Assembly (NCBI RefSeq): GCF_011250555.1
Contig: NZ_JAANMZ010000004.1
Location: 124,001 to 188,000, forward strand
Source of the DNA: Bacillus sp. MM2020_4
GTDB lineage: Bacteria; Bacillota; Bacilli; Bacillales; Cytobacillaceae
Direction: 5' to 3'
Length of the DNA: 64,000 nucleotides
The notes beneath the pieces are model-generated. The model saw only the letters and a program-made list of their open reading frames with translations, searched no databases and was not told the origin of the DNA. The position numbers and the translations under genes are program-made. Positions 52,206 to 61,585 of the stretch are shown piece by piece. Numbering within the stretch: the first letter of the stretch is position 1; each line of letters starts with the position of its first letter.

Positions 52206-53142
52206 AGTTGCCTTCCTTTCTTTTTACAAGCCCTGAGCGTTTCCAGATCGTACCGACCACTAAAGTTAACACAACCGCTACACCCAGCCGGATTAAAAAC
52301 AGCGGCAGTACCGGGATGCCGAGCGGGACAAAGATTAACGTATCTTCGACCACCGCATGACAGGCCATTAGAAAAATAAATGCCAGGGTAATATCCTTTT
52401 TACTGACACCATCCTCTTTTACAGCCTGGATCATGACACCCGCACCATAGGCCAAACCGAATAATAAACCTGCGGCCATGGTCGTGGAGGTATTTTCCTT
52501 CATCCCAAGCGTTTTCGTAATCGGAGCCATTGTTTTCGAAAATTTATGTAACCATTGTAAGTCTTTTAAAATTTGAATGACCATCATTAGGGGAATGACA
52601 ATCATGGCTAGTTGGAAAATGCCTAGTCCCGCTTTTTGAACGGCCTCGATTAAAATTCCGGCAACCCCATTGGCCGGTGCTGTGCTCTGCTGAATCAAGC
52701 CATACTTCGCTGTTTCCCCGCCTCCGTGCCAAACAAGGTTAATCACGATCGCTGACAGAAGAGCGAGCCCTGGCCTTGTGACCAGAACCACCCACAGCTT
52801 CACGCCCGCTTTCATTGCCACGCTTGATTCAATGAATAAATTATGGGAAAAAGACAGCATCACGGCTAAAATAAATACTTCTTTTACTGAAAAATCAAGT
52901 GTCAAAATCGCACCAATCGCCGCATAAAGATTGAGGAAATTTCCCAGTACAAGCGGTATTGCGGCATCGCCCGATAGACCAATCAGCTTCATCAACGGGG
53001 AAATCAATTTCATCACCCACGGCAATACAGGTGTATATTGCAGCACTGCCACAATCAGAGTAACCGGAAAAATAATTTTTCCTAATGACCATGTTGTCTT
53101 AAAACCAACCAGCAACCCCTTTTTTAATGAGTTTACAAACAT
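52174..53142 (-). CDS. yvoD: Nucleoside-recognition (gate) domain membrane protein YvoD
   Basis: 322 residues, about eight membrane helices with two nucleoside-recognition/gate-like halves ([19 protein letters not shown] and [28 protein letters not shown]), related to SpmA/SpmB-type proteins. Function unknown. It overlaps ppaX by 32 nt and sits after lgt, the order known from B. subtilis. Confidence 0.88.
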   Translation of the reverse strand: MFVNSLKKGLLVGFKTTWSLGKIIFPVTLIVAVLQYTPVLPWVMKLISPLMKLIGLSGDAAIPLVLGNFLNLYAAIGAILTLDFSVKEVFILAVMLSFSHNLFIESSVAMKAGVKLWVVLVTRPGLALLSAIVINLVWHGGGETAKYGLIQQSTAPANGVAGILIEAVQKAGLGIFQLAMIVIPLMMVIQILKDLQWLHKFSKTMAPITKTLGMKENTSTTMAAGLLFGLAYGAGVMIQAVKEDGVSKKDITLAFIFLMACHAVVEDTLIFVPLGIPVLPLFLIRLGVAVVLTLVVGTIWKRSGLVKRKEGNYEKQNYDNSI

Positions 53143-53162
53143 TTCCCCATACCCCTTTTTAA

Positions 53163-53214
53163 TGTCCAGCTCCAGGCCATACGCCGCTGACCAGGGCGCT
53201 TGCGCTTTTTTTAA
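53163..53214. repeat. Degenerate Bacillaceae intergenic repeat, short copy
   Basis: Begins GTCCAGCTCCAGGC and ends CAGGGCGCTTGCGCTTTTTT, the two ends of a repeat common in Bacillaceae genomes with most of its middle lost. It fills the lgt-yvoD gap and its final T-run may weakly terminate plus-strand transcription. Confidence 0.6.
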
Positions 53215-54026
53215 TTAGCTTGATCTAAATATCGGATCTCTGACCGTTGTTTAGTCCGGCGATAAAGAATAATCGCCACTGCCACTACGATCAAGGCAAT
53301 CGAAATGGTCTGCGCCATCCTAAGGCTGCCCAGCATTAAACTATCGGTCCTAAGACCCTCGACGAAAAAGCGGCCCACGGAATACCAAATGACGTAGGAT
53401 AGGAATAATTCACCGCGGCGAAAATTCACCCGGCGAAGGAAAATTAATAAAAAGAAGCCAACGAGATCCCAAATGGATTCATATAAAAATGTCGGATGAT
53501 AGTAGCTTCCATTAATATACATTTGATTGATAATAAAGTCCGGTAAATGCAAATTCTCAAGGAACGACCTAGTCACCTCACCGCCATGGGCTTCCTGATT
53601 CATGAAATTACCCCAACGGCCAATCCCCTGCCCAAGAATGATACTTGGCGCAGCAATGTCGGCAATCTTCCAAAAAGAAATGCCTCGCTTTTTTGCAAAA
53701 ACAATCGTGGTAATGACGGAGCCGATCAACGCCCCGTGTATCGCAATCCCGCCATTCCAAATTTGCGGGATGTCGGCCGGGTGATTAACATAATACTTCC
53801 ATTCAAAAATTACATAATAAATTCGCGCAGAAATGATCGCGATCGGAATGGCCCACAGCATCAAATCGGCAAACGTGTCCTTGGGTAGGCCACGGCGATT
53901 TGCTTCTCTAATTGCTAAAAATAGGGCCAGTGCCAGACCTGAACCAATAATAATCCCATACCAATGCACGTCAATCGGGCCAAGTGAAAAGGCTATTGGG
54001 TTTAGCGGCTGAAATGTTTCGTCCAT
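53211..54026 (-). CDS. lgt: Prolipoprotein diacylglyceryl transferase
   Basis: 271 residues with about seven membrane helices. Lgt signature [18 protein letters not shown] (about 132-149) and the essential HxG region IAIHGALIG (HGAL) upstream. Transfers diacylglycerol from phosphatidylglycerol to the lipobox cysteine. Start at ATG 54026 with AAGGAGGAG upstream; the longer frame to 54068 overlaps hprK and is rejected. It follows hprK by 13 nt. Confidence 0.95.
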   Translation of the reverse strand: MDETFQPLNPIAFSLGPIDVHWYGIIIGSGLALALFLAIREANRRGLPKDTFADLMLWAIPIAIISARIYYVIFEWKYYVNHPADIPQIWNGGIAIHGALIGSVITTIVFAKKRGISFWKIADIAAPSIILGQGIGRWGNFMNQEAHGGEVTRSFLENLHLPDFIINQMYINGSYYHPTFLYESIWDLVGFFLLIFLRRVNFRRGELFLSYVIWYSVGRFFVEGLRTDSLMLGSLRMAQTISIALIVVAVAIILYRRTKQRSEIRYLDQAN

Positions 54027-54039
54027 CTCTATCTCCTCC

Positions 54040-54975
54040 TTACATATCCTCGTGTTCCCCGTCTTCAATCACATCTGAAAGCCGGTCTGTAAATTGCTGG
54101 GCCGCGTTTACACCCATCCGTTTTAACCGGAAATTCATCGCCGCTACCTCAATGATAACAGCAAGGTTCCGTCCAGGGCGAACAGGAACGGTCAGTTTTG
54201 TAACCTCTGTGTCAATAATCTTCATTTTTTCCTCGTCCAAGCCAAGGCGGTCATATTGCTTTTTCGCATCCCAGATTTCTAAATCCATAATCAGTGTGAT
54301 CCGTTTATTACTGCGAACGGCACCGGCACCGAACAAGGTCATCACATTGATAATGCCGAGGCCGCGGATTTCTAATAAGTGTTCGATTAAATCCGGCGAT
54401 GTGCCCACTAATGTATCCTGATCTTCTTGACGGATTTCCACGCAATCATCGGCAACAAGACGGTGGCCGCGCTTCACGAGCTCCAGTGCCGTTTCACTTT
54501 TACCAACGCCGCTTTTTCCGGTAATAAGCACCCCAATTCCGTAAACGTCGACCAATACGCCATGGACCGCCGTTGTCGGAGCAAGCTTGCTTTCTAAATA
54601 ATTCGTTAGACGGCTTGAAAAACGGGTGGTCTTCATGGTTGTCCGTAAAACGGGCACAGATTCCCGTTCCGCTGCTTCAATGAGCTCGACTGGAACTTCG
54701 ATACCCCTTGTGACAATGATCGCTGGAGTGATATCGGTGCATAATCGGTCCATTCTGGAAATGCGTTCCCCTTCCGGCAGCTCCTCAAAAAAGGACAGTT
54801 CCGTTTTTCCTAAAAGCTGGATCCGTTCCGCTGGATAAAATTCAAAATAACCGGCAATTTCAATTCCCGGCCGGGATATATCACTTGTGGTGATGGGGCG
54901 GTTAATTCCCTCTTCGCCACTGACCAATTCGAGATGAAATTTATCTAAAATATCTTTGGTGCGTACTTTTGTCAA
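54040..54975 (-). CDS. hprK: HPr kinase/phosphorylase
   Basis: 311 residues. N-terminal domain (about 1-130) and P-loop kinase domain with Walker [10 protein letters not shown] (about 152-160), catalytic [10 protein letters not shown] and the family signature [21 protein letters not shown] (about 200-220). Phosphorylates Ser46 of HPr and Crh in response to fructose bisphosphate, and removes it with phosphate. The start is TTG at 54975 (MTKVRTKD, matching homologues) with GAGGAGGA 7 nt upstream; the ATG-initiated longer frame to 55029 runs into a repeat and is rejected. Confidence 0.95.
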   Translation of the reverse strand: MTKVRTKDILDKFHLELVSGEEGINRPITTSDISRPGIEIAGYFEFYPAERIQLLGKTELSFFEELPEGERISRMDRLCTDITPAIIVTRGIEVPVELIEAAERESVPVLRTTMKTTRFSSRLTNYLESKLAPTTAVHGVLVDVYGIGVLITGKSGVGKSETALELVKRGHRLVADDCVEIRQEDQDTLVGTSPDLIEHLLEIRGLGIINVMTLFGAGAVRSNKRITLIMDLEIWDAKKQYDRLGLDEEKMKIIDTEVTKLTVPVRPGRNLAVIIEVAAMNFRLKRMGVNAAQQFTDRLSDVIEDGEHEDM

Positions 54976-54989
54976 GAAGGTTCCTCCTC

Positions 54990-55118
54990 GTAGAAAAGCG
55001 TAAGGCGCCTGCCTATCGGCGACAAGCATAAGACGAGCCGGCAGGAAGGTTGTTCTTTAACCTTCATGTCGGATTGGCTTAGACCATAGAGCCGATGGCG
55101 CCTGAAGCTAGACAGTTA
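54990..55118 (-). repeat. Bacillaceae intergenic repeat, long copy upstream of hprK
   Basis: On the minus strand it opens TGTCTAGCTTCAGGCGCC and closes GGCGCCTTACGCTTTTC, with internal complementary stretches (GGTTGTTCTTTAACC; GCCGGC). These ends are the recurrent ends of an element scattered in Bacillaceae genomes; shorter relatives are at 53163 and 40711. It lies in the presumptive leader of the hprK operon. Confidence 0.65.
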
Positions 55119-55202
55119 TCAAATTTTAAAAACATAAAATTCATTTCCTCTTATTTTAGCATTTTTTGAAAAAGAACCAAATGGAAGTTGTTCAAAAACT
55201 TA

Positions 55203-55236
55203 AAAAACGCAGACCATTAATCAATGGTCTGCACCT
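55203..55236 (-). terminator. Terminator after yvlD
   Basis: GCAGACCAT (55209-55217) pairs perfectly with ATGGTCTGC (55224-55232); on the minus strand followed by GTTTTTTAAG. Confidence 0.9.
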
Positions 55237-55242
55237 TTTTCC

Positions 55243-55608
55243 TTACTTTCTTGCTTTTCTTGATGGCTCCAGGATGGTTTTTTGAATGACGATGTTCACG
55301 AGCGACATCAGCACCGCGAAAAACAGTGCCATGCCAAAGCCTTGGATTTCAAAGGCATCCCCCATTAAATAATCGGTCAGTTCCAAAGTAATCGCGTTGA
55401 TGACAAATAGAAAAAGCCCCATCGTTAAAACCGTTACCGGTAAAGTAAACAAAATCAGGAGTGGACGCACCAGCACATTTAAGATGGATAATAATATGCT
55501 TGCCTGAAGTGCGGCCCAAAACCCCGTCAGTTGAAAGCTTTCGTGAAAATAACCGGCAAGTGCCATAAACAAAACCGCATTAATTAAACACCCAATTAGC
55601 CATCTCAT
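55243..55608 (-). CDS. yvlD: Phage-holin-like membrane protein YvlD
   Basis: 121 residues with about four helices; ALQASILLSILNVLVRPLLILFTLPVTVLTMGLFLFVINAITLELTDYL is typical of the YvlD/holin-4 superfamily, membrane proteins of unknown role often in envelope-stress loci. It lies 17 nt after the DUF4097 gene. Confidence 0.85.
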   Translation of the reverse strand: MRWLIGCLINAVLFMALAGYFHESFQLTGFWAALQASILLSILNVLVRPLLILFTLPVTVLTMGLFLFVINAITLELTDYLMGDAFEIQGFGMALFFAVLMSLVNIVIQKTILEPSRKARK

Positions 55609-55625
55609 CTTCTCGTGTCCCCTAC

Positions 55626-56735
55626 TTATACCTCTTGTGATTTGTGAATCGTAATCGTGCCTGTTTTCGTATCGGCATAGATTCTCATCATTTTATCAGG
55701 ATGGTTGATCGATTGGAAGCGGAGCGATTTTTGAATCATTTCACTTTTCTCCTCCAGCACCTGTACACCGGTAAGGTTCACATTAAAACCGCCAAGATTT
55801 GTCTTGAGCTCGCCATTGACCTGCACTCCTTCCGGAACATATAGGTCAATGCCGCCGGTTGTCGCTTTGGCCTGAATCAATTCAGAACGATTTCCGTGCA
55901 GGTTCACACTAATATTGCCGTTAAACGACTGCGTTTCCACCTTTCTAAAATCACCATCAAGCTGAATCGCACCGTTTATGGTCTCCGTTTCGACCTCATC
56001 AAACTGGCTGCCGGCAATCTTAATTCTTCCGTTCGCCGTTTCGACTTCGGCTTTTTTTCCATTTACGCGCTGAAGTTCAATTTTGCCATTCGCGGTTTTT
56101 ACCCGAAGATCGTGAAGATTCATTTCTTCACCAGTCACACCGCCATTAAACATTCTGATGCGGACACGCTCATATTGCCGTTTTGGCACATAGATGACCG
56201 CTTCCACCTTCATCCATTTCTGCTGCGTCGCAAAACGTAACTTTTGATGGTCGACAGTAAAAATCACATCACGGAGGAAGTTTTGCCGCGCTTGATCCTG
56301 ATTGTCGACCCGGTATACCTTGGCCTGGCACTCAATCCTTACGTCAGGTTGTTCCCATGCCGCAAGCTTAACGGAACCATTGGCCACATCGATGTCTATA
56401 TCTTTTACATCCGCGGTTCCTTGATGGAAAATATGAGAGATATCAACAGATTGACCGAAATTCAAGTCAAAATCAAAGTCTTTGATTTTTTTTAGGGCCG
56501 TATCAACAAAGTCAAAAATTTTATCCTTTGTCGATTGGTATTTTGCTTGGAATGGGTCGTCCTTTTTTGTTTCTTCAAATTGAACAGCTGTGGAAAGCTC
56601 GTTCACAATTTGTTCCTGTTTCTGCTCCATCGTTTGCTGTGCTTTTTCCAGTTCTTCAAGTAGTGCCAGTGCCTCATCGACCTTCAGCTTTCCTTCTTCT
56701 ACCATTTGCAGAATTCGTTTTCTTTCCTCTTTCAT
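55626..56735 (-). CDS. yvlB: DUF4097 envelope-stress protein (YvlB/LiaX-like)
   Basis: 369 residues: an N-terminal short helical SHOCT-like segment (MKEERKRILQMVEEGKLKVDEALALLEEL, residues 1-29), a linker, and a C-terminal beta-helix-like DUF4097 domain (about 110-365) with repeated VKTANGKIELQRV, VETANGRIKIAG, VETETINGAIQLDG, VETQSFNGNISVN units. The domain pair resembles LiaX/YvlB linked to daptomycin and wall-stress responses. Start ATG 56735 with GAGGTGG upstream; the ATG at 56756 is rejected. Confidence 0.85.
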   Translation of the reverse strand: MKEERKRILQMVEEGKLKVDEALALLEELEKAQQTMEQKQEQIVNELSTAVQFEETKKDDPFQAKYQSTKDKIFDFVDTALKKIKDFDFDLNFGQSVDISHIFHQGTADVKDIDIDVANGSVKLAAWEQPDVRIECQAKVYRVDNQDQARQNFLRDVIFTVDHQKLRFATQQKWMKVEAVIYVPKRQYERVRIRMFNGGVTGEEMNLHDLRVKTANGKIELQRVNGKKAEVETANGRIKIAGSQFDEVETETINGAIQLDGDFRKVETQSFNGNISVNLHGNRSELIQAKATTGGIDLYVPEGVQVNGELKTNLGGFNVNLTGVQVLEEKSEMIQKSLRFQSINHPDKMMRIYADTKTGTITIHKSQEV

Positions 56736-56776
56736 CGTTTCCACCTCAGATTTCATTTTTTTCTCTCTCTTTCAGC

Positions 56777-57091
56777 TTATTCAGCCAGTAGAACCTTTAC
56801 GCCTTTGACAATGTTCCAAATCACTACAATGAGCCAGACGACGACCAGCACAGCAATACTAATAATCGTAAAAGTAGGAACCGTATCTTGAATATTGGTA
56901 AAATCATAAAATACCGCAAATAGTAGCAACGGTGTTAGGATTAGCGGAATTAAATGCGATAATAAGGATTTTTTGGCATGCATTTTGGTGGATTCATCTC
57001 CTGAAGCGATAAAGACCGCAAGCGGAAAAATAAACCCGGCAAAAAAAATACTGAAATAACACAAACTTGAAAGAACTTTTCTAGTTTCCAT
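56777..57091 (-). CDS. DUF4870-type small membrane protein
   Basis: About 104 residues with three helices (SSLCYFSIFFAGFIFPLAVF, LIPLILTPLLLFAVF, IISIAVLVVVWLIVVIWNI) and the intervening KMHAKKSLLSHL helix typical of DUF4870. Function unknown; probably part of the yvl membrane-stress operon, 41 nt before yvlB. Starts at 57103, 57100 and 57091 are possible; GAGGTGATGAACGAA favours ATG 57091 with 9-nt spacing. Confidence 0.75.
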   Translation of the reverse strand: METRKVLSSLCYFSIFFAGFIFPLAVFIASGDESTKMHAKKSLLSHLIPLILTPLLLFAVFYDFTNIQDTVPTFTIISIAVLVVVWLIVVIWNIVKGVKVLLAE

Positions 57092-57184
57092 TTCGTTCAT
57101 CACCTCTATTCTTTATGTACGGACTGGATTGAAAAAAGTTTCTATAAATGGTTCGAAACGTCCGGTTTTTTTTATAAGCGGCCG

Positions 57185-57219
57185 ATTCCGCCGAATTGGT
57201 GGGGAATTCCGCCAAACTT
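57185..57219. repeat. 21-nt ATTCCGCC array, left part (split by an IS)
   Basis: ATTCCGCC units start at 57185 and 57206 (21 nt apart). The array continues at 58629 after the insertion sequence. Confidence 0.85.
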
Positions 57220-57297
57220 AAAGTTAGTCTAAAAAGTGGACACGGACAAATGAGATATAGTTTATAATACAATCATCATTAAAAAGGACGTGTACAC

Positions 57298-57591
57298 ATG
57301 GGGAAACATCATGATCAGGAATATAAAGATTACGTTTCGAAATTAGTTGTGGAAGAAGGGCGAAAGGCATCAGACCTTGCTCGTGAACTTGAGCTTTCCT
57401 ACAAGACTTTATCTGGGTGGGTGGCAGCGTATAAAAAGAAAAACCAGGGTGATCAATCAAAAGAAAACTATATTACCCCTTCAGAGCTGGAGATGTTGAA
57501 AAAACAACATGAAAAAGAAATACAACAGCTACGAGAGGAGAATGAAATCTTAAAAAAGGCCATGCACATCTTCACGAAAAACCAAGCGTAA
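57298..57591 (+). CDS. IS3-family transposase OrfA
   Basis: 97 residues: helix-turn-helix (YVSKLVVEEGRKASDLARELELSYKTLSGWVAAY, about 10-44) and a leucine-zipper coiled coil (about 58-90) for DNA binding and OrfA-OrfAB pairing. It ends at TAA 57589, after the slippery heptamer at 57552-57558. A start ATG at 57298 follows AAAAAGGACG. Confidence 0.9.
   Translation: MGKHHDQEYKDYVSKLVVEEGRKASDLARELELSYKTLSGWVAAYKKKNQGDQSKENYITPSELEMLKKQHEKEIQQLREENEILKKAMHIFTKNQA
57552..57558 (+). other. Programmed -1 frameshift site A AAA AAG
   Basis: The heptamer is aligned with the orfA reading frame as tt[A AAA AAG]; a -1 slip enters a frame running without stop into orfB (57558 and 57633 are 75 nt apart, in phase), producing the OrfAB transposase. 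Confidence 0.85.
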
Positions 57592-58478
57592 AGTATAGCT
57601 TCATTCAGGCCCATACGGATGAACACAACATTGTGAAGATGTGCATGGTACTTGAAGTTTCCAAGAGTGGGTATTATAAATGGCTACGCGCCCAAAATCA
57701 GCCTCAATCTGAAAAAGAAACTTATCGTAAAGAGATTGAACAGAAAATATGTAAATCCTTTTATGAAAGTCAAGGAGCTTATGGTAGCCCAAGAGTACAC
57801 GCTGACCTGGTAGAATGGGGTTATAATGTTTCTCAGAAAACAGTGGCACGTATCATGCAGAAATTAGGGTTATCAGCTTCCCCAAAAGGAAAATACGTAG
57901 TAACAACTGATTCAAACCATGATCAAAAGATCTATCCTAACCTGGTCAAACGTCAATTCAATGTAAACGAACCTAATCGGATATGGGTTACGGATATTAC
58001 CTACATTTGGACGATTGAGGGATGGGTTTATTTATCAACTATCATGGATTTATTCTCAAGAAAAATCGTGGGTTGGAGTATGGCTACTCACATGAAAAAA
58101 GAGTTGTCTATCCAAACTTTAAATATGGCGCTTATTTCCAGGCAGCCGGATGAAGGGTTAATCCATCATTCGGATCGAGGTTCTCAATATTGTTCTAGTG
58201 ACTATACAGACATCCTGAAAGAAAACAAAATGCAAATTAGTATGAGTAAAAAAGGCGATCCTTACGATAACGCGTGTATCGAGTCATTCCACGCCACAAT
58301 CAAGAAGGAATTGATCTACAGGAGGAAATCTGCGACTAGAGCAGAAGCTGTAAAGGCTATAAATTACTATATAAGCAGTTTTTATAATGAAAAGAGGAAA
58401 CATTCAACATTAGGATATTTTTCACCTAATCAATTCGAGAGAATGCATCTACAAAACGAGCCAGATTATATCTCATAA
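57558..58478 (+). CDS. IS3-family transposase OrfB (integrase part)
   Basis: Made mainly as an OrfAB fusion; the frame downstream of the slip site reads KYSFIQAHTDEHNIVKMCMVLEVSKSGYYKW, the usual OrfB N-terminus, before the GTG at 57633 that could start a free OrfB. Helical HTH_21 region (YESQGAYGSPRVHADL), then the RNase-H-fold integrase core with DDE residues: WVTDITYI, HHSDRGSQY and DNACIESFHATIKKE, and the end HSTLGYFSPNQFE. No stop or frameshift, so the element looks active. Confidence 0.9.
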   Translation, partial: GHAHLHEKPSVKYSFIQAHTDEHNIVKMCMVLEVSKSGYYKWLRAQNQPQSEKETYRKEIEQKICKSFYESQGAYGSPRVHADLVEWGYNVSQKTVARIMQKLGLSASPKGKYVVTTDSNHDQKIYPNLVKRQFNVNEPNRIWVTDITYIWTIEGWVYLSTIMDLFSRKIVGWSMATHMKKELSIQTLNMALISRQPDEGLIHHSDRGSQYCSSDYTDILKENKMQISMSKKGDPYDNACIESFHATIKKELIYRRKSATRAEAVKAINYYISSFYNEKRKHSTLGYFSPNQFERMHLQNEPDYIS

Positions 58479-58488
58479 ATTCCCTTTA

Positions 58489-58538
58489 GGTATTCAAAAT
58501 GATCAATTAGGCATTTTTAATTGATCATTTTGAATACC
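58489..58538 (+). terminator. Long perfect hairpin downstream of orfB
   Basis: A 21-bp perfect stem (58489-58509 with 58518-58538) and 8-nt loop, 11 nt after the transposase stop and inside the IS. No T-run follows, so it may block read-through transcripts or be part of the transposition machinery rather than a classical terminator. Confidence 0.6.
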
Positions 58539-58628
58539 CCAGCAAGCGAAGCGCGGTAGTGTTTTTTAATAAAGAATATCTCAAACTTTTGTGTCTACTT
58601 TCTTGACAGAAGACCAAACTTCTAATGA

Positions 58629-58650
58629 ATTCCGCCAATCCATCTCAACT
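58629..58650. repeat. 21-nt ATTCCGCC array, right part
   Basis: ATTCCGCCAATCC at 58629 is the third unit of the array split by the IS: without the 1402-bp insertion it would lie exactly 21 nt after the unit at 57206. Confidence 0.8.
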
Positions 58651-58662
58651 TCCCACAAGGCA

Positions 58663-58693
58663 GAAAAAAAGAGCCGGAAATCATCCGGCTCTT
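58663..58693 (-). terminator. Terminator of the uvrB-uvrA operon
   Basis: GAGCCGGA (58671-58678) pairs with TCCGGCTC (58684-58691); on the minus strand followed by TTTTTTT. Confidence 0.95.
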
Positions 58694-58702
58694 CTTCATT
58701 GT

Positions 58703-61576
58703 TTATGCTTTTACGGTGCTTTTTTCATCAATTTGCTGTTTCATTCGCAGCCGATCACGCTCAAGGATTGGCTTTAAGTATTTTCCGGTATACGACACAG
58801 GGGTTTCTGCTATCTTCTCCGGTGTTCCTGTTGCGATAATCGTTCCGCCCTTGTCGCCGCCTTCTGGGCCAAGGTCAACAAGATAATCAGCGGCTTTGAT
58901 GACATCAAGATTGTGTTCGATCACCAAAACAGTGTCGCCATTTTCAACCAGGCGCTGTAACACCACAAGCAAACGAGAGATATCGTCCACATGAAGGCCG
59001 GTTGTCGGCTCATCCAAAATATAGAAGGACTTACCGTTCGATCGTCGGTGCAATTCGGAAGCAAGCTTCACGCGCTGGGCCTCTCCTCCGGACAGAGTTG
59101 TCGCCGGCTGACCTAGTTTAATATAGCCTAGTCCGACATCCAAAATCGTCTGCAGCTTGCGGCTGATTTTTGGAATGTTTTCGAAAAAGTCTACAGCTGC
59201 TTCGACGGTCATATCAAGGATATCGGCTATATTTTTCCCTTTGTATTTTACTTCTAGCGTTTCTCGGTTATAGCGTTTACCATGGCACACTTCACAAGGA
59301 ACATAAACATCAGGCAAAAAGTGCATTTCAATTTTGATAATTCCATCACCGCGGCAGGCCTCACAGCGGCCGCCCTTAACATTAAAGCTGAAGCGGCCTT
59401 TTTTATACCCGCGAACCTTTGCTTCGTTCGTAGTCGAAAACACATCGCGAACGTCATCAAACACACCGGTATACGTAGCCGGATTGGATCGCGGCGTCCG
59501 GCCAATTGGCGACTGATCAATATCAATGACTTTTTCTAAGTGCTCAATTCCCTTGATACTCTTGTGTTCTCCAGGCTTCGTTTTAGCACGATTTAGCTTT
59601 TGTGCCAGCGATTTATGAAGAATCTCATTAATAAGTGTACTTTTTCCAGAACCAGATACACCTGTTATGGCAATGAAAACACCAAGTGGAAACTTTACAT
59701 TCACATTTTTTAAATTGTTTTCGGATGCTCCCTTGATCTCAATATAGCGGCCGTCCGGTTTACGGCGTTCCAACGGGAGCGGGATAAACTTCTTTCCTGA
59801 TAAATATTGACCGGTCAACGAGTTCGGGTCTGCCATTACCTCGGAAGGTGTTCCCGCGGAAACCACTTCACCACCGTGTATGCCGGCCCCCGGTCCGATA
59901 TCAATCAAATAATCTGCGGCGAGCATGGTGTCCTCGTCGTGCTCGACAACAATCAAGGTATTGCCAATATCACGCATGCTTCGCAATGTACCGATCAAGC
60001 GGTCATTGTCACGCTGATGGAGGCCGATTGACGGCTCATCCAAAATATACATCACACCTGTTAAGCGTGAACCAATCTGTGTCGCCAAACGAATCCGCTG
60101 CGCCTCCCCGCCTGATAAGGTGCCCGCCATCCGGCTAAGCGTTAAGTAATCAAGTCCGACATTGATTAAGAAGCCAAGACGCTCCTTGATTTCACGAAAA
60201 ATCAGCTTGGCGATTTGCATTTCTTTTTCCGAAAGCTGCAATTCGGCGAAAAATTGCTGTGCTTCTTCAATCGAAAGATCTGTTACATGGGCAATATGAC
60301 GGCCGTTAATTAAAACAGCTAAGGTTTCTTTTTTCAAGCGATAGCCTTTACATGTTGGGCATGGCTTCTGGGTCATATATTTTTCCATTTGTTCACGGAT
60401 ATAATCAGAGCTTGTCTCCTTAAATCGGCGTTCGACGTTACGGATGACCCCTTCAAATTCGATATTCCCCTCACGAATTTGCCCAAAATCGTTCTCATAA
60501 CGGAAGTATATTTTTTCACGGCCGGAACCGTAGAGGACTTTTTCCAATAGGTGTTCCGGAATGTCCTTTACAGGCGTATTCATATCCACGCCAAAATGAT
60601 TGCAAACAGCCTCCAAGAGCTGCGGGTAATACTGTGAGCTTGTCGGCTCCCACGGGGCAATCGCATGCTGTTTTAGGGTTAAGTCCTTATTCGGTATAAC
60701 AAGATCGACATCGACTTCGAGCTTGGAGCCGAGCCCGTCACATTCCGCGCAGGCACCAAAAGGACTGTTAAAGGAAAACATCCGCGGTTCTAGCTCGCCG
60801 ATGGAAAAGCCGCAAATAGGGCAAGCATGGTTTTCGCTAAACAATAATTCTTCTTCGCCCATCACGTCGACGATTACTTTTCCTTCGCCCAGTTTCAAAG
60901 CTGTTTCAAGTGAGTCAGCTACCCTTGCAGCAATACCATCTTTGACGACGATTCGATCGATGACCACTTCAATCGAGTGCTTTTTATTTTTTTCGAGTTC
61001 AATCTCTTCACCAAGATCCATCATTTCTCCGTCCACGCGCACCCGGACAAAGCCTTGCTTTTTCACGTCTTCGAAGACCTTTACATGTGCCCCTTTTCGT
61101 CCGGAAATAATCGGGGCAAGGATTTGCATTTTTGTCCGCTCCGGATATTCAAGAATGCGGTCGACCATCTGTTCAATCGTTTGTGAGGAAATTTCAATAT
61201 GGTGAATTGGGCAGGTTGGATGTCCAACCCTTGCGAATAATAATCGTAAGTAATCATAAATTTCTGTCACTGTCCCGACAGTTGAACGCGGGTTGCGGCT
61301 AGTTGTTTTTTGATCAATCGAAATCGCAGGAGAAAGCCCTTCAATCGCATCGACATCAGGCTTATCCATTTGTCCAAGGAATTGCCTTGCATAGGCCGAA
61401 AGCGATTCAACATACCGCCGCTGGCCTTCCGCATAAATCGTATCAAACGCGAGCGAAGACTTTCCTGATCCGGAAAGTCCCGTCACAACAACAAGCTTAT
61501 CTCGCGGAATCGTGACATCAATATTTTTCAAATTGTGGGCTCTGGCGCCTTTCACAATCAGTTTTTCCATTGCCAT
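58703..61576 (-). CDS. uvrA: Excinuclease ABC subunit A
   Basis: Full-length (957 residues). Two ABC ATPase halves: Walker [11 protein letters not shown] (about 33-42) and [10 protein letters not shown] (about 640-650), ABC signatures LSGGEAQR twice, and zinc modules [10 protein letters not shown]...CAECDGLG and [29 protein letters not shown]. Scans DNA for bulky lesions and loads UvrB. Starts 9 nt after the uvrB stop; ATG 61576 matches homologues ([19 protein letters not shown]). Confidence 0.97.
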   Translation of the reverse strand: MAMEKLIVKGARAHNLKNIDVTIPRDKLVVVTGLSGSGKSSLAFDTIYAEGQRRYVESLSAYARQFLGQMDKPDVDAIEGLSPAISIDQKTTSRNPRSTVGTVTEIYDYLRLLFARVGHPTCPIHHIEISSQTIEQMVDRILEYPERTKMQILAPIISGRKGAHVKVFEDVKKQGFVRVRVDGEMMDLGEEIELEKNKKHSIEVVIDRIVVKDGIAARVADSLETALKLGEGKVIVDVMGEEELLFSENHACPICGFSIGELEPRMFSFNSPFGACAECDGLGSKLEVDVDLVIPNKDLTLKQHAIAPWEPTSSQYYPQLLEAVCNHFGVDMNTPVKDIPEHLLEKVLYGSGREKIYFRYENDFGQIREGNIEFEGVIRNVERRFKETSSDYIREQMEKYMTQKPCPTCKGYRLKKETLAVLINGRHIAHVTDLSIEEAQQFFAELQLSEKEMQIAKLIFREIKERLGFLINVGLDYLTLSRMAGTLSGGEAQRIRLATQIGSRLTGVMYILDEPSIGLHQRDNDRLIGTLRSMRDIGNTLIVVEHDEDTMLAADYLIDIGPGAGIHGGEVVSAGTPSEVMADPNSLTGQYLSGKKFIPLPLERRKPDGRYIEIKGASENNLKNVNVKFPLGVFIAITGVSGSGKSTLINEILHKSLAQKLNRAKTKPGEHKSIKGIEHLEKVIDIDQSPIGRTPRSNPATYTGVFDDVRDVFSTTNEAKVRGYKKGRFSFNVKGGRCEACRGDGIIKIEMHFLPDVYVPCEVCHGKRYNRETLEVKYKGKNIADILDMTVEAAVDFFENIPKISRKLQTILDVGLGYIKLGQPATTLSGGEAQRVKLASELHRRSNGKSFYILDEPTTGLHVDDISRLLVVLQRLVENGDTVLVIEHNLDVIKAADYLVDLGPEGGDKGGTIIATGTPEKIAETPVSYTGKYLKPILERDRLRMKQQIDEKSTVKA

Positions 61577-61585
61577 GTGTATACG

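Larger units (their letters stand above)
57220..58613 (+). mobile_element. IS3-family insertion sequence, apparently intact
   Basis: About 1394 bp with overlapping orfA and orfB, a programmed -1 frameshift site and imperfect terminal repeats (left end GTCTAAAAAGTGGACAC at 57227-57243, right end reverse complement GTCAAGAAAGTAGACAC at 58591-58607, 14 of 17 identical). CCAAACTT occurs immediately outside both boundaries (57212-57219 and 58614-58621). Removing the element plus one copy of that octamer restores the 21-nt spacing of the flanking repeat array, which fixes the net insertion at 1402 bp. IS3 elements usually duplicate 3-5 bp, so the ends may be a few bases off. Confidence 0.85.

Noticed and set aside
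57224..57460. Minus-strand frame across the left end of the IS
   Set aside because: Antisense shadow of the transposase orfA.
59254..60138. Antisense and alternative frames in uvrA containing Cys-rich stretches
   Set aside because: They mirror the zinc-finger coding sequence of uvrA on the other frame.
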